From the NCBI RefSeq assembly GCF_036330325.1, contig NZ_JAZDRO010000002.1:1-64000 (forward strand): 64,000 bases of DNA, in the 5' to 3' direction. Positions 1 to 8,291 of the stretch are shown here, in pieces (position 1 is the stretch's first letter; each line of letters opens with the position of its first letter). Source of the stretch: Hyphobacterium marinum. GTDB taxonomy: Bacteria > Pseudomonadota > Alphaproteobacteria > Caulobacterales > Maricaulaceae. Position numbers and translations under genes: made by a program. Below the pieces are notes generated by a model. That model did no database searches. It saw only the letters and a list, made by a program, of their open reading frames with translations, and was not told the origin of the DNA.

Positions 1-95
1 GGGGTGGGGTGAAGAGGCCAATGGCATCCCTGTTCTCGACACGAGACACACACCGCCTGTACCCATTATGTTCCGATTTGGATTCCGGGCAGAAC

Positions 96-107
96 GGACT
101 TAAGTCC
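96..107. promoter_or_regulatory. 12-bp perfect palindrome just upstream of the uvrD start
   Basis: GGACTTAAGTCC is a perfect palindrome ending 7 bases before the ATG of the helicase gene. It occupies the place where a ribosome binding site would be expected, and no strong Shine-Dalgarno is visible there. It could be a protein site or an mRNA structure; the function is not known. Confidence 0.25.
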
Positions 108-114
108 TAAGACC

Positions 115-2415
115 ATGACATCGCTTCCCCTCTCCCAGCAGGCCCGCCCGCAACCGCCCGGCATGCGCGGCGGCGCGACCTATCTCGACGGTCTGAACGC
201 CGAGCAGCGCGCCGCAGTCGAGGCGATGGACGGGCCGGTTCTGGTGCTGGCGGGCGCGGGCACGGGAAAGACGCGGGTGCTGACGACGCGGCTGGGGCAC
301 ATCCTGGCGACCGGGCGGGCGCGGCCCTGGGAAATCCTGTCGGTGACCTTCACCAACAAGGCTGCCCGCGAGATGAAGACCCGCGTGGGCGCGCTCATCG
401 GGGAAGGCGTCGAGGGCCTGCCCTGGCTGGGGACGTTCCACTCCATCGCCGCGCAGATCTTGCGCCGCCATGCCGAGCTGGTGGAGCTGAAATCGAGCTA
501 CACCATTCTCGATACCGACGATCAGATCCGCCTGCTGCGTCAGTTGATCCAGGCCGAGGGCATCGACGAGAAACGCTGGACGCCGCGCTTTCTGGCCGCC
601 CTGATCGATGGCTGGAAAAATCGCGGCCTGACGCCGGACAAGCTGCCGGAAGATGCGAAATGGTCCTTTGCCGACGGGCTGGGCCAGAAGCTGTACGAGG
701 CGTATCAGGCGCGCCTGCAAATCCTCAACGCCTGCGATTTCGGCGATTTGCTGCTGCACAATCTGACGATTTTCCAGAACCATGCCGACGTGCTGGCGGA
801 GTATCACAAGAAATTCCGCTACCTCCTCGTCGACGAGTACCAGGACACCAATGTCGCGCAGTATCTCTGGCTGCGCCTGCTCGCACGTGGCTCGAACAAT
901 ATCTGCTGCGTAGGTGATGACGACCAGTCCATCTATGGCTGGCGCGGGGCCGAGGTCGACAACATCCTCCGCTTCGAAAAGGACTTCCCCGGCGCGACCG
1001 TGATCCGGCTGGAACGCAATTACCGCTCGACGGCGAACATTCTCGGGGCCGCATCCGGCCTCATCGCGGCGAACAAGGCACGGCTCGGCAAGACGCTGTG
1101 GACCGAGGACGATCCGGGCGAGCAGGTCCAGGTGCGCGGCATCTGGGACGGCGAGGCCGAAGCCCGTTTTGTCTCCGAGGAAATCGAAAACTGGGTGTCG
1201 AAAGGCCGCGCCTATTCCGACATCGCTGTGCTGGTGCGTGCGTCCTGGCAGATGCGGGCGTTTGAAGACCGCTTCCTGATGCTCGGCCTGCCCTACAAGG
1301 TGATCGGCGGGCCGCGCTTCTTCGAACGCCAGGAAATTCGCGACGCCCACGCCTATTTCCGCGTCGTGCGCTCGATCGATGACGATCTCGCTTTCGAACG
1401 CATCGTCAACACGCCCAAACGCGGCATCGGTCAGACCAGCGTGCAGAAGCTGATCCAGACCGCGCGCGCGGCGAATGTCTCGATGGCCGAAGCCGCGCGG
1501 ATGATCGTGGAGACCGACGAGATCCGGGGCGGGGCGCGCACGGGGCTGAAAACGCTGCTGCGCGATATCGACCGCTGGGCGCACCAGGCCGAGACGATGC
1601 GCCATGACGAGCTCGCCGAGATCGTCCTCGACGAGAGCGGCTATACCGGCATGTGGCGCGAGGACAAGAGCCCGCAGGCCGCCGGCCGGCTCGACAACCT
1701 CAAGGAACTCGTGCGCTCGATGGGCGAGTTCGACACGCTCGAAGCCTATCTCGAACACGTCGCCCTCGTCTCCGATCTCGACACGGCAGGCGATGGCGAG
1801 GAAGTCTCGCTGATGACGCTGCACGCGGCGAAGGGGCTCGAATTCCCGTTCGTCTTCCTCCCGGGGTGGGAAGAGACGGTCTTCCCCTCCCAGCGTTCGC
1901 TCGACGAGGGCGGGACCAGCGCGCTCGAAGAGGAACGCCGCCTTGCTTATGTCGGCCTGACACGGGCGCGCGAGCAGGCCGTCATCACCTTTACCGCCAA
2001 CCGGATGATTTTCGGCCGCTGGCAGTCGGTCCTGCCCTCGCGCTTCATCGACGAGTTGCCGCCGGCCCATGTCGAGGCGCGCTCGGAAACGGGCTATTAC
2101 GATGGCGGCCCCGGATTTGAAGGCGTGCGCGAGCGCGCCGACCCGTTCAACTCCTCCTATTCCTCACCGGGCTGGAAACGCTTCCAGGACGCCCATGCGC
2201 AGGGCCGCAAGGGCTCGCAGCCGACACTGGAGGGCAAGGCCCGCCTCATCGACAGCGGATCATCGGCCTCGAAATGGAAGCCGGGCGACCGCGTGTTCCA
2301 TGATAAATTCGGCTATGGCACGGTGAAAACCGCCGACGGCGCGAAACTCTCCGTTGCCTTCGACAAAGCGGGTGAAAAGAAGGTCGTGGATAGCTTTGTG
2401 AGAGGCGAGGCTTAG
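115..2415 (+). CDS. uvrD: ATP-dependent 3'-5' DNA helicase UvrD/PcrA
   Basis: Superfamily 1A helicase of 766 aa that unwinds DNA in nucleotide-excision and mismatch repair in the cytoplasm. Visible motifs in order: Walker A AGAGTGKT near residue 47, Walker B DEYQDTN near 240, GDDDQSIYGWRGA near 267, LERNYRS, then the helicase-2 motif TLHAAKGLEF near 570 and YVGLTRARE near 612. The C-terminal GDRVFHDKFGYGTV segment matches the Tudor-like tail found in PcrA/UvrD. The length is close to the family norm. The ATG at 115 is the first start; no strong SD precedes it and a 12-bp palindrome lies just upstream. Nothing upstream in the window suggests an operon. Confidence 0.95.
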   Translation: MTSLPLSQQARPQPPGMRGGATYLDGLNAEQRAAVEAMDGPVLVLAGAGTGKTRVLTTRLGHILATGRARPWEILSVTFTNKAAREMKTRVGALIGEGVEGLPWLGTFHSIAAQILRRHAELVELKSSYTILDTDDQIRLLRQLIQAEGIDEKRWTPRFLAALIDGWKNRGLTPDKLPEDAKWSFADGLGQKLYEAYQARLQILNACDFGDLLLHNLTIFQNHADVLAEYHKKFRYLLVDEYQDTNVAQYLWLRLLARGSNNICCVGDDDQSIYGWRGAEVDNILRFEKDFPGATVIRLERNYRSTANILGAASGLIAANKARLGKTLWTEDDPGEQVQVRGIWDGEAEARFVSEEIENWVSKGRAYSDIAVLVRASWQMRAFEDRFLMLGLPYKVIGGPRFFERQEIRDAHAYFRVVRSIDDDLAFERIVNTPKRGIGQTSVQKLIQTARAANVSMAEAARMIVETDEIRGGARTGLKTLLRDIDRWAHQAETMRHDELAEIVLDESGYTGMWREDKSPQAAGRLDNLKELVRSMGEFDTLEAYLEHVALVSDLDTAGDGEEVSLMTLHAAKGLEFPFVFLPGWEETVFPSQRSLDEGGTSALEEERRLAYVGLTRAREQAVITFTANRMIFGRWQSVLPSRFIDELPPAHVEARSETGYYDGGPGFEGVRERADPFNSSYSSPGWKRFQDAHAQGRKGSQPTLEGKARLIDSGSSASKWKPGDRVFHDKFGYGTVKTADGAKLSVAFDKAGEKKVVDSFVRGEA

Positions 2416-2425
2416 ACCCTCCAAT

Positions 2426-2517
2426 TGAAACCCCGGCCAAGCCGCGCCAGCGGCACGGAGCCGGGGCCTCCTCGTTTCAAAAAGGTCCCGGATCGGCTGC
2501 GCCGTCCGGGATTTCAG
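2426..2517. repeat. Intergenic palindromic repeat, copy 1 of a 90-bp element
   Basis: This element has nested inverted repeats: CCCCGGC and GCCGGGG as outer arms around GCCGC/GCGGC, followed by a second hairpin with TCCCGGA (2486-2492) and TCCGGGA (2505-2511) arms. A nearly identical copy lies at 8418-8507, also just past the end of a gene. It resembles a REP or miniature-element family; mobility is not shown. Confidence 0.8.
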
Positions 2518-2595
2518 TGTGAAGTTTTTTCTCGTCACTCTCGAGTACCGAAGCGGTCAACAGGCCAGCTTTCCGCCTACGCAGGAAGCGCGTGA

Positions 2596-2735
2596 CCTCT
2601 TCCCTCGCCCCTTTTAGAAGGGGAGAGGGTGGCGCGAAGCGCCGGGTGAGGGGTTGGTTCAAGGTCGAGCGCGATCCGGCCCGACCCCCTCACCTCAATC
2701 CTCTCCCCCAGAGGGGAGAGGAAGAAATTGCCCTC
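2596..2735. repeat. Paired pyrimidine/purine-rich inverted intergenic repeats
   Basis: A run of CCCCTTTT/GGGGAGAGGG followed by CCCCTCACC and CTCTCCCCC/GGGGAGAGG blocks forms two opposed, hairpin-prone units. The right unit recurs at 4663-4702 and a partial copy lies at 8520-8537. No convincing gene is present here; reading frames across it are by-products of the repeats. Confidence 0.7.
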
Positions 2736-2757
2736 GAAACGGCCATAAAATTTGCCA

Positions 2758-2930
2758 TCCCGGACGCGAAGCGATCCGGGACCCGAGGGCGCTTGACGTT
2801 CATGTTCCCGGGTCTGCGCCCGGGACTAGCCCGGGCTGGACCGGGATGACACCGTTTTCTTGGCTTCAGTTCGAAAGGAAGCCCAGGACTCTCACCGTTC
2901 CCCCGGCGGACGCCGGGGTCCAGACCGAAA
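2758..2930. repeat. Cluster of hairpin repeats with CCCGG arms
   Basis: It contains TCCCGGA-N10-TCCGGGA (2758-2781), a CCCGGG-rich block around 2807-2845, and CCCCGGC/GCCGGGG near 2900-2918. The first hairpin core recurs at 2486-2511 and 36155-36178, and the CCCCGGC type recurs near 36405. Together with the two repeats to its left it fills most of the 640-base gap between the helicase and the lipoprotein gene; I see no gene in that gap. Confidence 0.65.
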
Positions 2931-3058
2931 AACCGGATCCTGACTTCCGTCGGGAAAACGATGTCTGTGATAATCGCGTCGCTGCACACCTCCCCCCAAA
3001 GGAACCCGCCCGCGTACTCCCGCGTTGAACCGTCAGAACGAACCGAGGAGACGAAACC

Positions 3059-3697
3059 ATGTCCCGTTCCTTTTTACTGGCCGTATCCGGCTTTGCCCTT
3101 CTGGCCGCCTGCGCTGATCCCGACGACAGCGCGATGCGCGATAGCGATGAAGCCGTGCTGGACCAATCCAGCGTCGGGCTTCTGGAGGACAATGAAACCC
3201 TCGACGATGGCAGTGCCGAGACCGATGTCACCGACGATCTGGACTCCTACCAGAACGACATGCCCGGTTCAGACGGCGAGCTTGGCGACCCGATGGCCGA
3301 TAGCGATGCCATGACAGACGACGCCATGACAGACGATGACGGCGAGCCGATCATCGACAATCCCGATGCCGAGGCCGACGTGATGGCCGACAGCCGCATG
3401 TCGGATTTCAACACCGATTTCGCCGGCATGTGGGGCACCGAACAGCAATGCGGCGGTTCGGGGTCGACCTGGGCGATCTCGGAATCCCTGATCTCCACCC
3501 CGTCGAACGTGGTCTGCACCGTGACCGGGATCGAGGAAGGTGCCGGTCAGGCCGTTGTCACCGCGACCTGCTCCGGTGAAACCGCCGATGGCGAAATAAT
3601 GGAAGACAGCGAGCAGACCTTCACGCTCGCGGCCCAGGATGACGGCACCATCACGGTCAACCATCGCACCGAAGAAACGGTCGAACGCTGCATGTAA
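3059..3697 (+). CDS. Acidic predicted lipoprotein, function unknown
   Basis: A 212-aa protein with a short hydrophobic signal ending in a lipobox (LLAAC, Cys about residue 17), so probably lipid-anchored in the periplasm. A long Asp/Glu/Ser/Met-rich, probably disordered stretch follows (about residues 20-115), including a tandem DAMTD repeat. A compact C-terminal domain of about 90 residues contains three or four cysteines that could form disulfides. I do not recognise the domain. The ATG is preceded by a GAGGAG-type SD. The gene stands alone, between a repeat-rich gap and a good terminator. Confidence 0.8.
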   Translation: MSRSFLLAVSGFALLAACADPDDSAMRDSDEAVLDQSSVGLLEDNETLDDGSAETDVTDDLDSYQNDMPGSDGELGDPMADSDAMTDDAMTDDDGEPIIDNPDAEADVMADSRMSDFNTDFAGMWGTEQQCGGSGSTWAISESLISTPSNVVCTVTGIEEGAGQAVVTATCSGETADGEIMEDSEQTFTLAAQDDGTITVNHRTEETVERCM

Positions 3698-3726
3698 CCC
3701 CTTCGTGTCAGTGACGACCCTCACAA

Positions 3727-3762
3727 GGCGGGCACCCGGCTATCCCCGGTGCCCGCTTTTGG
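3727..3762 (+). terminator. Rho-independent terminator after the acidic lipoprotein gene
   Basis: GCGGGCACC (3728-3736) and GGTGCCCGC (3748-3756) form a perfect 9-bp stem with an 11-base loop, followed by TTTT. It lies 30 bases after the stop codon and separates this gene from prmA. Confidence 0.8.
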
Positions 3763-3800
3763 TTTGGGACGCCGGCGTTTCGATTTGCTAGGCAAGGCGC

Positions 3801-4664
3801 ATGACACTCTGGAAGCTTGCCTTTACCGGCCCGATCTCGCCGCTCTATGCCGCCGCAGAATGCCTCGACGGGGTCGAGGACAACCATCGCCTGTCCTGGT
3901 CCGTCTTCGAGGATGAGGGCGAGGAGACGGGGGCGCTGGAAATCCTCTTTGACGCTCCGCCCGATGAAGACCGCCAGCGCGCTGCGGTGTCCCTGGGAGC
4001 GGAGCATGAAGCGCGTATCCTGCCCCTGCCGGAAGAGGACTGGGTCAAGCTTTCACAGGCCGGATTGCCCCCCGTGATCGCCGGGCGGTTTGCGCTGCAC
4101 GGCAGCCATGACGACGCGCCGGAGGGCAAGATCGCCATCCTGATCGAGGCCGGCCCCGCCTTCGGCACCGGCCATCACGGCACGACCAAGGGCTGCCTTC
4201 TTGCCTTTGACGCGATGCTGGAGGACGGGTTCAAACCCGCCACAATTCTCGATATCGGCACCGGCACCGGCGCGCTCGCCATTGCGGCTGCTAAGGTCCT
4301 GCCACGTGCGCGTATTGTCGCCAGCGATATTGATCCGGACGCAACCGAGGAAGCGCGCGCCAATTGCCGGACGAATGGCGTGGCCGATGCCGTCGATTGC
4401 TTCACGGCGGAAAACTTCAACCACATCAAGCTGATCGGCGCGAAGTTCGATCTTGTCTTCGCCAATATCCTCGCCGAACCGCTGGTCGATCTCGCCCCAC
4501 AAATCGCTGCCGCCCTCAATCCGGGCGCACCGGCCATCCTCTCCGGCTTGCTGGTCGAGCAGGAGGCCATGGTGCGGTCCGCTTACGAGGCGCAAGGCCT
4601 GACCGTCACGGCCTGCGACCCGCTCGACGGCTGGGCGACACTGGTGGCGGTGAAAGGGGGCTGA
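3801..4664 (+). CDS. prmA: Ribosomal protein L11 methyltransferase PrmA
   Basis: SAM-dependent enzyme that methylates ribosomal protein L11. The 287-aa length fits the family. The N-terminal third is the substrate-binding part. The Rossmann fold follows, with motif I ILDIGTGTGALAIAAA near residue 150, DIDPDATEEARANC near 175, and the PrmA signature FANILAEPLVDLAP near 216. The preceding FGTGHHGTTKGCL segment also matches PrmA. The ATG at 3801 has a modest AAGG upstream. The gene stands between a terminator and a repeat copy, so it is probably monocistronic. Confidence 0.93.
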   Translation: MTLWKLAFTGPISPLYAAAECLDGVEDNHRLSWSVFEDEGEETGALEILFDAPPDEDRQRAAVSLGAEHEARILPLPEEDWVKLSQAGLPPVIAGRFALHGSHDDAPEGKIAILIEAGPAFGTGHHGTTKGCLLAFDAMLEDGFKPATILDIGTGTGALAIAAAKVLPRARIVASDIDPDATEEARANCRTNGVADAVDCFTAENFNHIKLIGAKFDLVFANILAEPLVDLAPQIAAALNPGAPAILSGLLVEQEAMVRSAYEAQGLTVTACDPLDGWATLVAVKGG

Positions 4665-4702
4665 CCCCCTCACCTCAATCCTCTCCCCCAAGGGGGAGAG
4701 GA
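4663..4702. repeat. Pyrimidine/purine-rich hairpin repeat
   Basis: CCCCCTCACCTC followed by CTCTCCCCC/GGGGGAGAG, nearly the same as the right unit at 2685-2731. It overlaps the prmA stop and could act as an mRNA 3' structure. Confidence 0.65.
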
Positions 4703-4790
4703 CGATATCAGACCGCACATAACTCTGGCACACACTCCCGATCCGCTTCCCTAACAATCGGGCGGCCAAACCATCGCTTGACTCAATTCA

Positions 4791-4814
4791 ATATATCGGG
4801 CTTTCTCGATATAT
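4791..4814 (+). promoter_or_regulatory. Probable ArsR operator overlapping the arsR start codon
   Basis: ATATATCG (4791-4798) and CGATATAT (4807-4814) form a perfect inverted repeat with an 8-base spacer. ArsR/SmtB-family repressors usually bind AT-rich inverted repeats at their own promoters. The right arm covers the first two bases of the arsR ATG, so promoter, operator and start are compressed; this suggests autorepression and perhaps a leaderless or very short leader. Confidence 0.7.
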
Positions 4815-5139
4815 GGATAAAATAGCTACGATCGAGGCGCTGGCGGCGCTGTCCCAGGAAACACGGTTCGACGTGTTCCGCCTGCTCGTCCGGGCCGGGC
4901 CGGAAGGCCTGCCCGCCGGTGAGATCGCCTTGCGGCTCGACACCCGCCAGAACACGATGTCGACCCATCTTGCCACGCTCGCCCGTGCCGGCCTTGTCAC
5001 GGCGACCCGCGACGGCCGCTCGGTCCGCTATGCCGCAAATTTTTGCGGCATGCGGGCGGTCATCGACAATCTGATGAATGATTGTTGCTGCGGCGTGCCG
5101 GAAATCACCCAGCCCTTCCAGACAGGAGATGCCGCATGA
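4813..5139 (+). CDS. arsR: ArsR-family metalloregulator of the arsR-arsI operon
   Basis: A 108-aa winged-helix repressor. The sequence ALSQETRFDVFRLLV, the recognition segment QNTMSTHLATLARAGLV and the wing RDGRSVRYAA match ArsR/SmtB proteins. A CCCG cluster near residue 91 (NDCCCGVPE) gives two to three cysteines for As(III) or methyl-As(III), the C-terminal type of binding site. It should repress itself and arsI until arsenical binds. The ATG at 4813 fits the usual family N-terminus, which begins only a few residues before ALAALSQ; it overlaps the operator. Its TGA stop overlaps the arsI ATG in an ATGA. Confidence 0.88.
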   Translation: MDKIATIEALAALSQETRFDVFRLLVRAGPEGLPAGEIALRLDTRQNTMSTHLATLARAGLVTATRDGRSVRYAANFCGMRAVIDNLMNDCCCGVPEITQPFQTGDAA

Positions 5140-5582
5140 AACGCTTTCACCTGAATTTGACGGTCCGCGATCTCGACCGCTCGGTTGCTTTCTACTCGAC
5201 GCTGTTCGACCAGGAGCCGACCGTGAAGAAAGACGACTATGCCAAATGGATGCTCGATGACCCGTTCATCAACCTGTCGATTTCAACACGCGGCGACGCA
5301 GCCGGCATCAACCATGTCGGTATCCAGGCCCATGACGATGAGGAGCTCGCGCTCCTTCGCGAACGGCTGGTCAAGGCCGATGCTCCTATCCTCGACCAGG
5401 ATGCCGTGACCTGCTGTTATGCGAATTCGAAGAAGGCGTGGATCAGCGATCCGGACGGCGTGTCCTGGGAGACCTTCGTGACCCACGGACACAGCACGTC
5501 CTATGGCGAAGGGACCGACGCGGTCGAGGCCGCCCTCAAGCCTGCGGCGACCAAGGCGAACAAGGCCTGCTGCGGGACCTGA
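5136..5582 (+). CDS. arsI: ArsI-type C-As lyase (dioxygenase of the VOC fold)
   Basis: A 148-aa vicinal-oxygen-chelate protein. The start is the ATG at 5136, overlapping the arsR stop (ATGA), with AGGAG at 5124-5128; a longer frame beginning upstream lies inside arsR and is rejected. His5, His60 and Glu112 correspond to the Fe(II) ligands, and the adjacent Cys93-Cys94 in VTCCYANSKKAW to the trivalent organoarsenical site of characterised ArsI enzymes (His5, His62, Glu115 and Cys96-Cys97 as I recall them). A second Cys pair lies at the C-terminus. The predicted job is cleavage of methyl or aromatic As(III) to As(III), a detoxification step. CadI is the related alternative. No ArsB, Acr3 or ArsC partner lies nearby. 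Confidence 0.85.
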   Translation: MKRFHLNLTVRDLDRSVAFYSTLFDQEPTVKKDDYAKWMLDDPFINLSISTRGDAAGINHVGIQAHDDEELALLRERLVKADAPILDQDAVTCCYANSKKAWISDPDGVSWETFVTHGHSTSYGEGTDAVEAALKPAATKANKACCGT

Positions 5583-5744
5583 TCAGCGCGCTTTTCGTCC
5601 ACGCAAGCCAGCACCGGCGAGGAAGGCATTGACGTCGGCGCTGGCGGCGCGGCGGCGCACGCCGGCGCGATGGCGCGCCCGGTCGAGCTGATGAGAGAAA
5701 GCCTCTCCGCCATTCAGGCGGAAGAATTCGATATGGTGGTTCAT
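5583..5744 (-). CDS. Small basic hypothetical protein (53 aa)
   Basis: A short reading frame beginning MNHHIEFFRLNGGEAF and ending in a basic Arg/Ala-rich stretch. Support: an ATG preceded by GGAG seven bases upstream, and a stop (TCA on the + strand) directly abutting the arsI stop, giving TGATCA, as expected for two real convergent genes. The frame stays open far upstream on this strand, but that part is antisense to the peptidase gene and is not claimed. I do not recognise the family. Confidence 0.5.
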   Translation of the reverse strand: MNHHIEFFRLNGGEAFSHQLDRARHRAGVRRRAASADVNAFLAGAGLRGRKAR

Positions 5745-5900
5745 GGCGGGGCTCCATCGGTTAACGACCGGTGAAATGCGCCCGCCCGCGCCACTTCGCC
5801 AGAGCGGAAAACTCAATCCGGCCATGCGGAAATGCAGACGGCGATCGCATCTGCTGACTCCGCATTGAAAGGGCCGGGCCGCAGGCGTAGCTTGCCCGCC

Positions 5901-7724
5901 ATGACCCAGTTCAAACCGCAATCCTTCGACGTGAAGGGCGGCCCGCAAGTCGGACGCGCCCATCTCCCCCTCCTCCGCGACGCACTGGCCGAGGCCGGTC
6001 TCGACGGCTTCGTCATCCCGCACGAGGACGAGTACAACAACGAGTACCTGCCCGACTGTAATGAGCGCCTTTCCTGGGCGACTGGCTTTACCGGCTCGGC
6101 CGGGGCCGCCGTCGTGCTGACGGGAAAGGCCGCGGTCTTCGCCGACGGACGCTATACCGTGCAGGTGCGCGAGCAGGTCGACGCGTCGATCTTCGAGATC
6201 CAGGACCTGATCGAGACGCCGCCCTATGACTGGGTTGGCAAGAATGCGCCGAAAGGCGCGAAGATCGGCTACGACCCGAAACTGCACAGCCCGGACGCGC
6301 TTGATCATTTCCATCGCGCCGCACGCAAGGCCGGTGCAGAAATGGTCGCGGTCGAGACCAATCCCATCGATACGGCGTGGCAGGACCGCCCGGCTCCGCC
6401 CGCAGCGCAGGTCCACCCCCATCCGATCGAGTTTGCCGGCGAGGACCACGCCAGCAAGCGTTCGCGCGTTGGTGAAGCCATCGCCGAAGACGGCGCAGAC
6501 GCTGCGGCGATCACCGCTCCGCCTTCGCTGGCCTGGTTGTTCAATCTGCGCGGCGGCGACGTGGCACGCAGCCCGCTGGCGCTGGGTGCGGCCATTCTCA
6601 ATGCGGATGGCACGGCGACGCTCTACATGGACCCCGAGAAGCTGACGGACGAAGCCCGGTCGCATCTGGGCAATGAGGTCGCAATCCGGCCCGAGGCCGA
6701 ATTTGCCGCCGGTCTGGCCGAGCTGAAAGGCAAGGCTGTCAGCGTCGATCCCGCCCAGTCCTCGGCCTGGGTATTCGACCGGCTCCAGGCCGCCGGCGCG
6801 ACGGTAAAGCGCCGCCGCGACCCGGTTGCGCTGCCCAAGGCGATCAAGAATTCCACCGAGATCGGCGGCGCGCGAAAGGCCCATGTCCGCGATGGTGCGG
6901 CGCTGACGCGCTTCCTGCACTGGCTCGACACCGAGGCGCAGTCGGGTGAGGTCAACGAGATTGAGGCCGCGATCAAGCTCGCCGAGTTCCGCGGCGAGCT
7001 GACCGATCTCAAAGACCTCTCCTTCGACACGATTTCCGGTTTCGGCAAGAACGGGGCTCTGCCCCATTACCGGGTTTCGGAAGCCTCGAATTTGAAACTG
7101 GCGCGCGGCTCGCTCTACCTCGTTGATTCCGGGGGCCAGTATCCGGACGGCACCACTGACGTGACCCGGACCGTGCCCATCGGCGAACCGACGGCGGAAA
7201 TGCGCCGCCGCTTCACCCTGGTCCTGAAAGGCCATATCGCCCTGTCGACCGCGCGCTTCCCGCGCGGCACCAGCGGCGGTCAGCTCGACACGCTGGCGCG
7301 CCTGCCGCTGTGGATGAACGGGCTCGACTATGACCATGGCACCGGCCATGGCGTCGGCAGTTTCCTGGGGGTCCATGAAGGCCCGCAGCGTATCGCCAAG
7401 GCCGGATCGTCCGAGCCATTGAAACCCGGCATGATCGTCTCGAACGAGCCGGGCTACTACAAGGAACAGGAATACGGCATCCGGATCGAGAACCTGATTG
7501 TCGTGACTGAACTCGCTCCAGCGGGCGATGGCGACCGGGCAATGATGGGGTTTGAGAACCTCACGCTCGCGCCGATCCATCGCGGGCTCATCGATCTGGA
7601 TATCCTGACCAGGGAGGAACGCGCCTGGGTCGATGCCTATCACGCCGACGTGCTGGCGAAGCTCGGGCCGAAACTCTCGGGCGAAACAGCTGAGTGGCTG
7701 AACGCCGCGTGCGCGCCCCTGTGA
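5901..7724 (+). CDS. Xaa-Pro aminopeptidase (M24B, aminopeptidase P type)
   Basis: A 607-aa cytosolic metallopeptidase that removes N-terminal residues preceding proline. It has the three-domain layout of the long aminopeptidase P form: two creatinase-like N-terminal domains (VIPHEDEYNNEYLP near residue 35) and a C-terminal pita-bread domain. Metal-binding motifs are visible: DSGGQYPDGTTDVTRT near residue 411, GTGHGVGSFLGVHEGP near 480, and NEPGYYKEQEYGIRIEN near 515. The ATG at 5901 is chosen because homologous sequence begins right after it; 23 extra in-frame codons upstream look non-coding. Its TGA overlaps a GTG start of the next gene (GTGA). Confidence 0.92.
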   Translation: MTQFKPQSFDVKGGPQVGRAHLPLLRDALAEAGLDGFVIPHEDEYNNEYLPDCNERLSWATGFTGSAGAAVVLTGKAAVFADGRYTVQVREQVDASIFEIQDLIETPPYDWVGKNAPKGAKIGYDPKLHSPDALDHFHRAARKAGAEMVAVETNPIDTAWQDRPAPPAAQVHPHPIEFAGEDHASKRSRVGEAIAEDGADAAAITAPPSLAWLFNLRGGDVARSPLALGAAILNADGTATLYMDPEKLTDEARSHLGNEVAIRPEAEFAAGLAELKGKAVSVDPAQSSAWVFDRLQAAGATVKRRRDPVALPKAIKNSTEIGGARKAHVRDGAALTRFLHWLDTEAQSGEVNEIEAAIKLAEFRGELTDLKDLSFDTISGFGKNGALPHYRVSEASNLKLARGSLYLVDSGGQYPDGTTDVTRTVPIGEPTAEMRRRFTLVLKGHIALSTARFPRGTSGGQLDTLARLPLWMNGLDYDHGTGHGVGSFLGVHEGPQRIAKAGSSEPLKPGMIVSNEPGYYKEQEYGIRIENLIVVTELAPAGDGDRAMMGFENLTLAPIHRGLIDLDILTREERAWVDAYHADVLAKLGPKLSGETAEWLNAACAPL

Positions 7725-8266
7725 TCCAGCTGCGGGCTGTCATTGTCGGGCTGGCAGCGTCGGTTGTCGCCGGCTGCTTTTATGCCGATGACCCGCTGAT
7801 CCCGCGCCGTCATGCCCAGGAGCCGTTCGCGGAAGGGCATTACGTCCACGCGCCGGTCGATCCGGAGAATGGCGAGGAGTGGGCGGGGTCAACCTGGGAA
7901 GGCGAAATCCGCTACACGCGGGACCGGCGCTATCGCTCGAACGCGGAGAATTTCCCGCACCAGAATGCGCGCTTCCGCTCTCTCGGCGGCAATGTCTATC
8001 TCGCCGAAATCCCGGACCGGGATGGTGAGGATATCTATTCCTACGGGCTGGCATGGCTCTATGAGGGCGGTGTGATCACCTACCGCGCACCGCATTGCAG
8101 CGACCTCGCCGACGCCATGCGGACCGAACTCGGCATCGCCATGGACCAGGAAGGCCTGTGCCGTCTCGATGATCTGGAAACGGTGATGAATGCGATGACG
8201 GCCTGGCTCGAAGCCCATCAGGACGAAACCCTGCGCTTTGACGGGATTTACCGGCTGGTGGAGTAG
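7721..8266 (+). CDS. Predicted lipoprotein, function unknown
   Basis: A 181-aa protein starting at the GTG that overlaps the aminopeptidase stop (GTGA), which implies translational coupling. An in-frame GTG at 7694 would add nine residues and is less likely. The N-terminus is a signal peptide with lipobox VVAGC (Cys about residue 19). The mature part contains EGEIRYTRDRRY and two cysteines (APHCSD and GLCRLDD) that may pair. I recognise no domain. Its place in the operon may be incidental. Confidence 0.75.
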   Translation: MIQLRAVIVGLAASVVAGCFYADDPLIPRRHAQEPFAEGHYVHAPVDPENGEEWAGSTWEGEIRYTRDRRYRSNAENFPHQNARFRSLGGNVYLAEIPDRDGEDIYSYGLAWLYEGGVITYRAPHCSDLADAMRTELGIAMDQEGLCRLDDLETVMNAMTAWLEAHQDETLRFDGIYRLVE

Positions 8267-8291
8267 GAGGAGCCCGGCCCATCCAGCAAAT

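Noticed and set aside
32..95. Possible SOS (LexA) box upstream of uvrD
   Set aside because: GTTC occurs at 32-35 and 70-73, but the second half at the required seven-base spacing reads GAGA and GATT, so the alphaproteobacterial GTTC-N7-GTTC pattern is not met.
100..2070. A 656-codon frame antisense to the uvrD gene
   Set aside because: It mirrors the strong codon pattern of the helicase gene, has no recognisable domain, and the opposite frame is a clear UvrD. Similar long antisense frames at 5583-7643, 9537-10760, 39922-41565, 50527-51705 and 55255-56526 are rejected for the same reason.
2592..3028. Short frames in the gap between uvrD and the acidic lipoprotein gene
   Set aside because: They are read through hairpin repeats, lack credible ribosome sites and have low-complexity translations.
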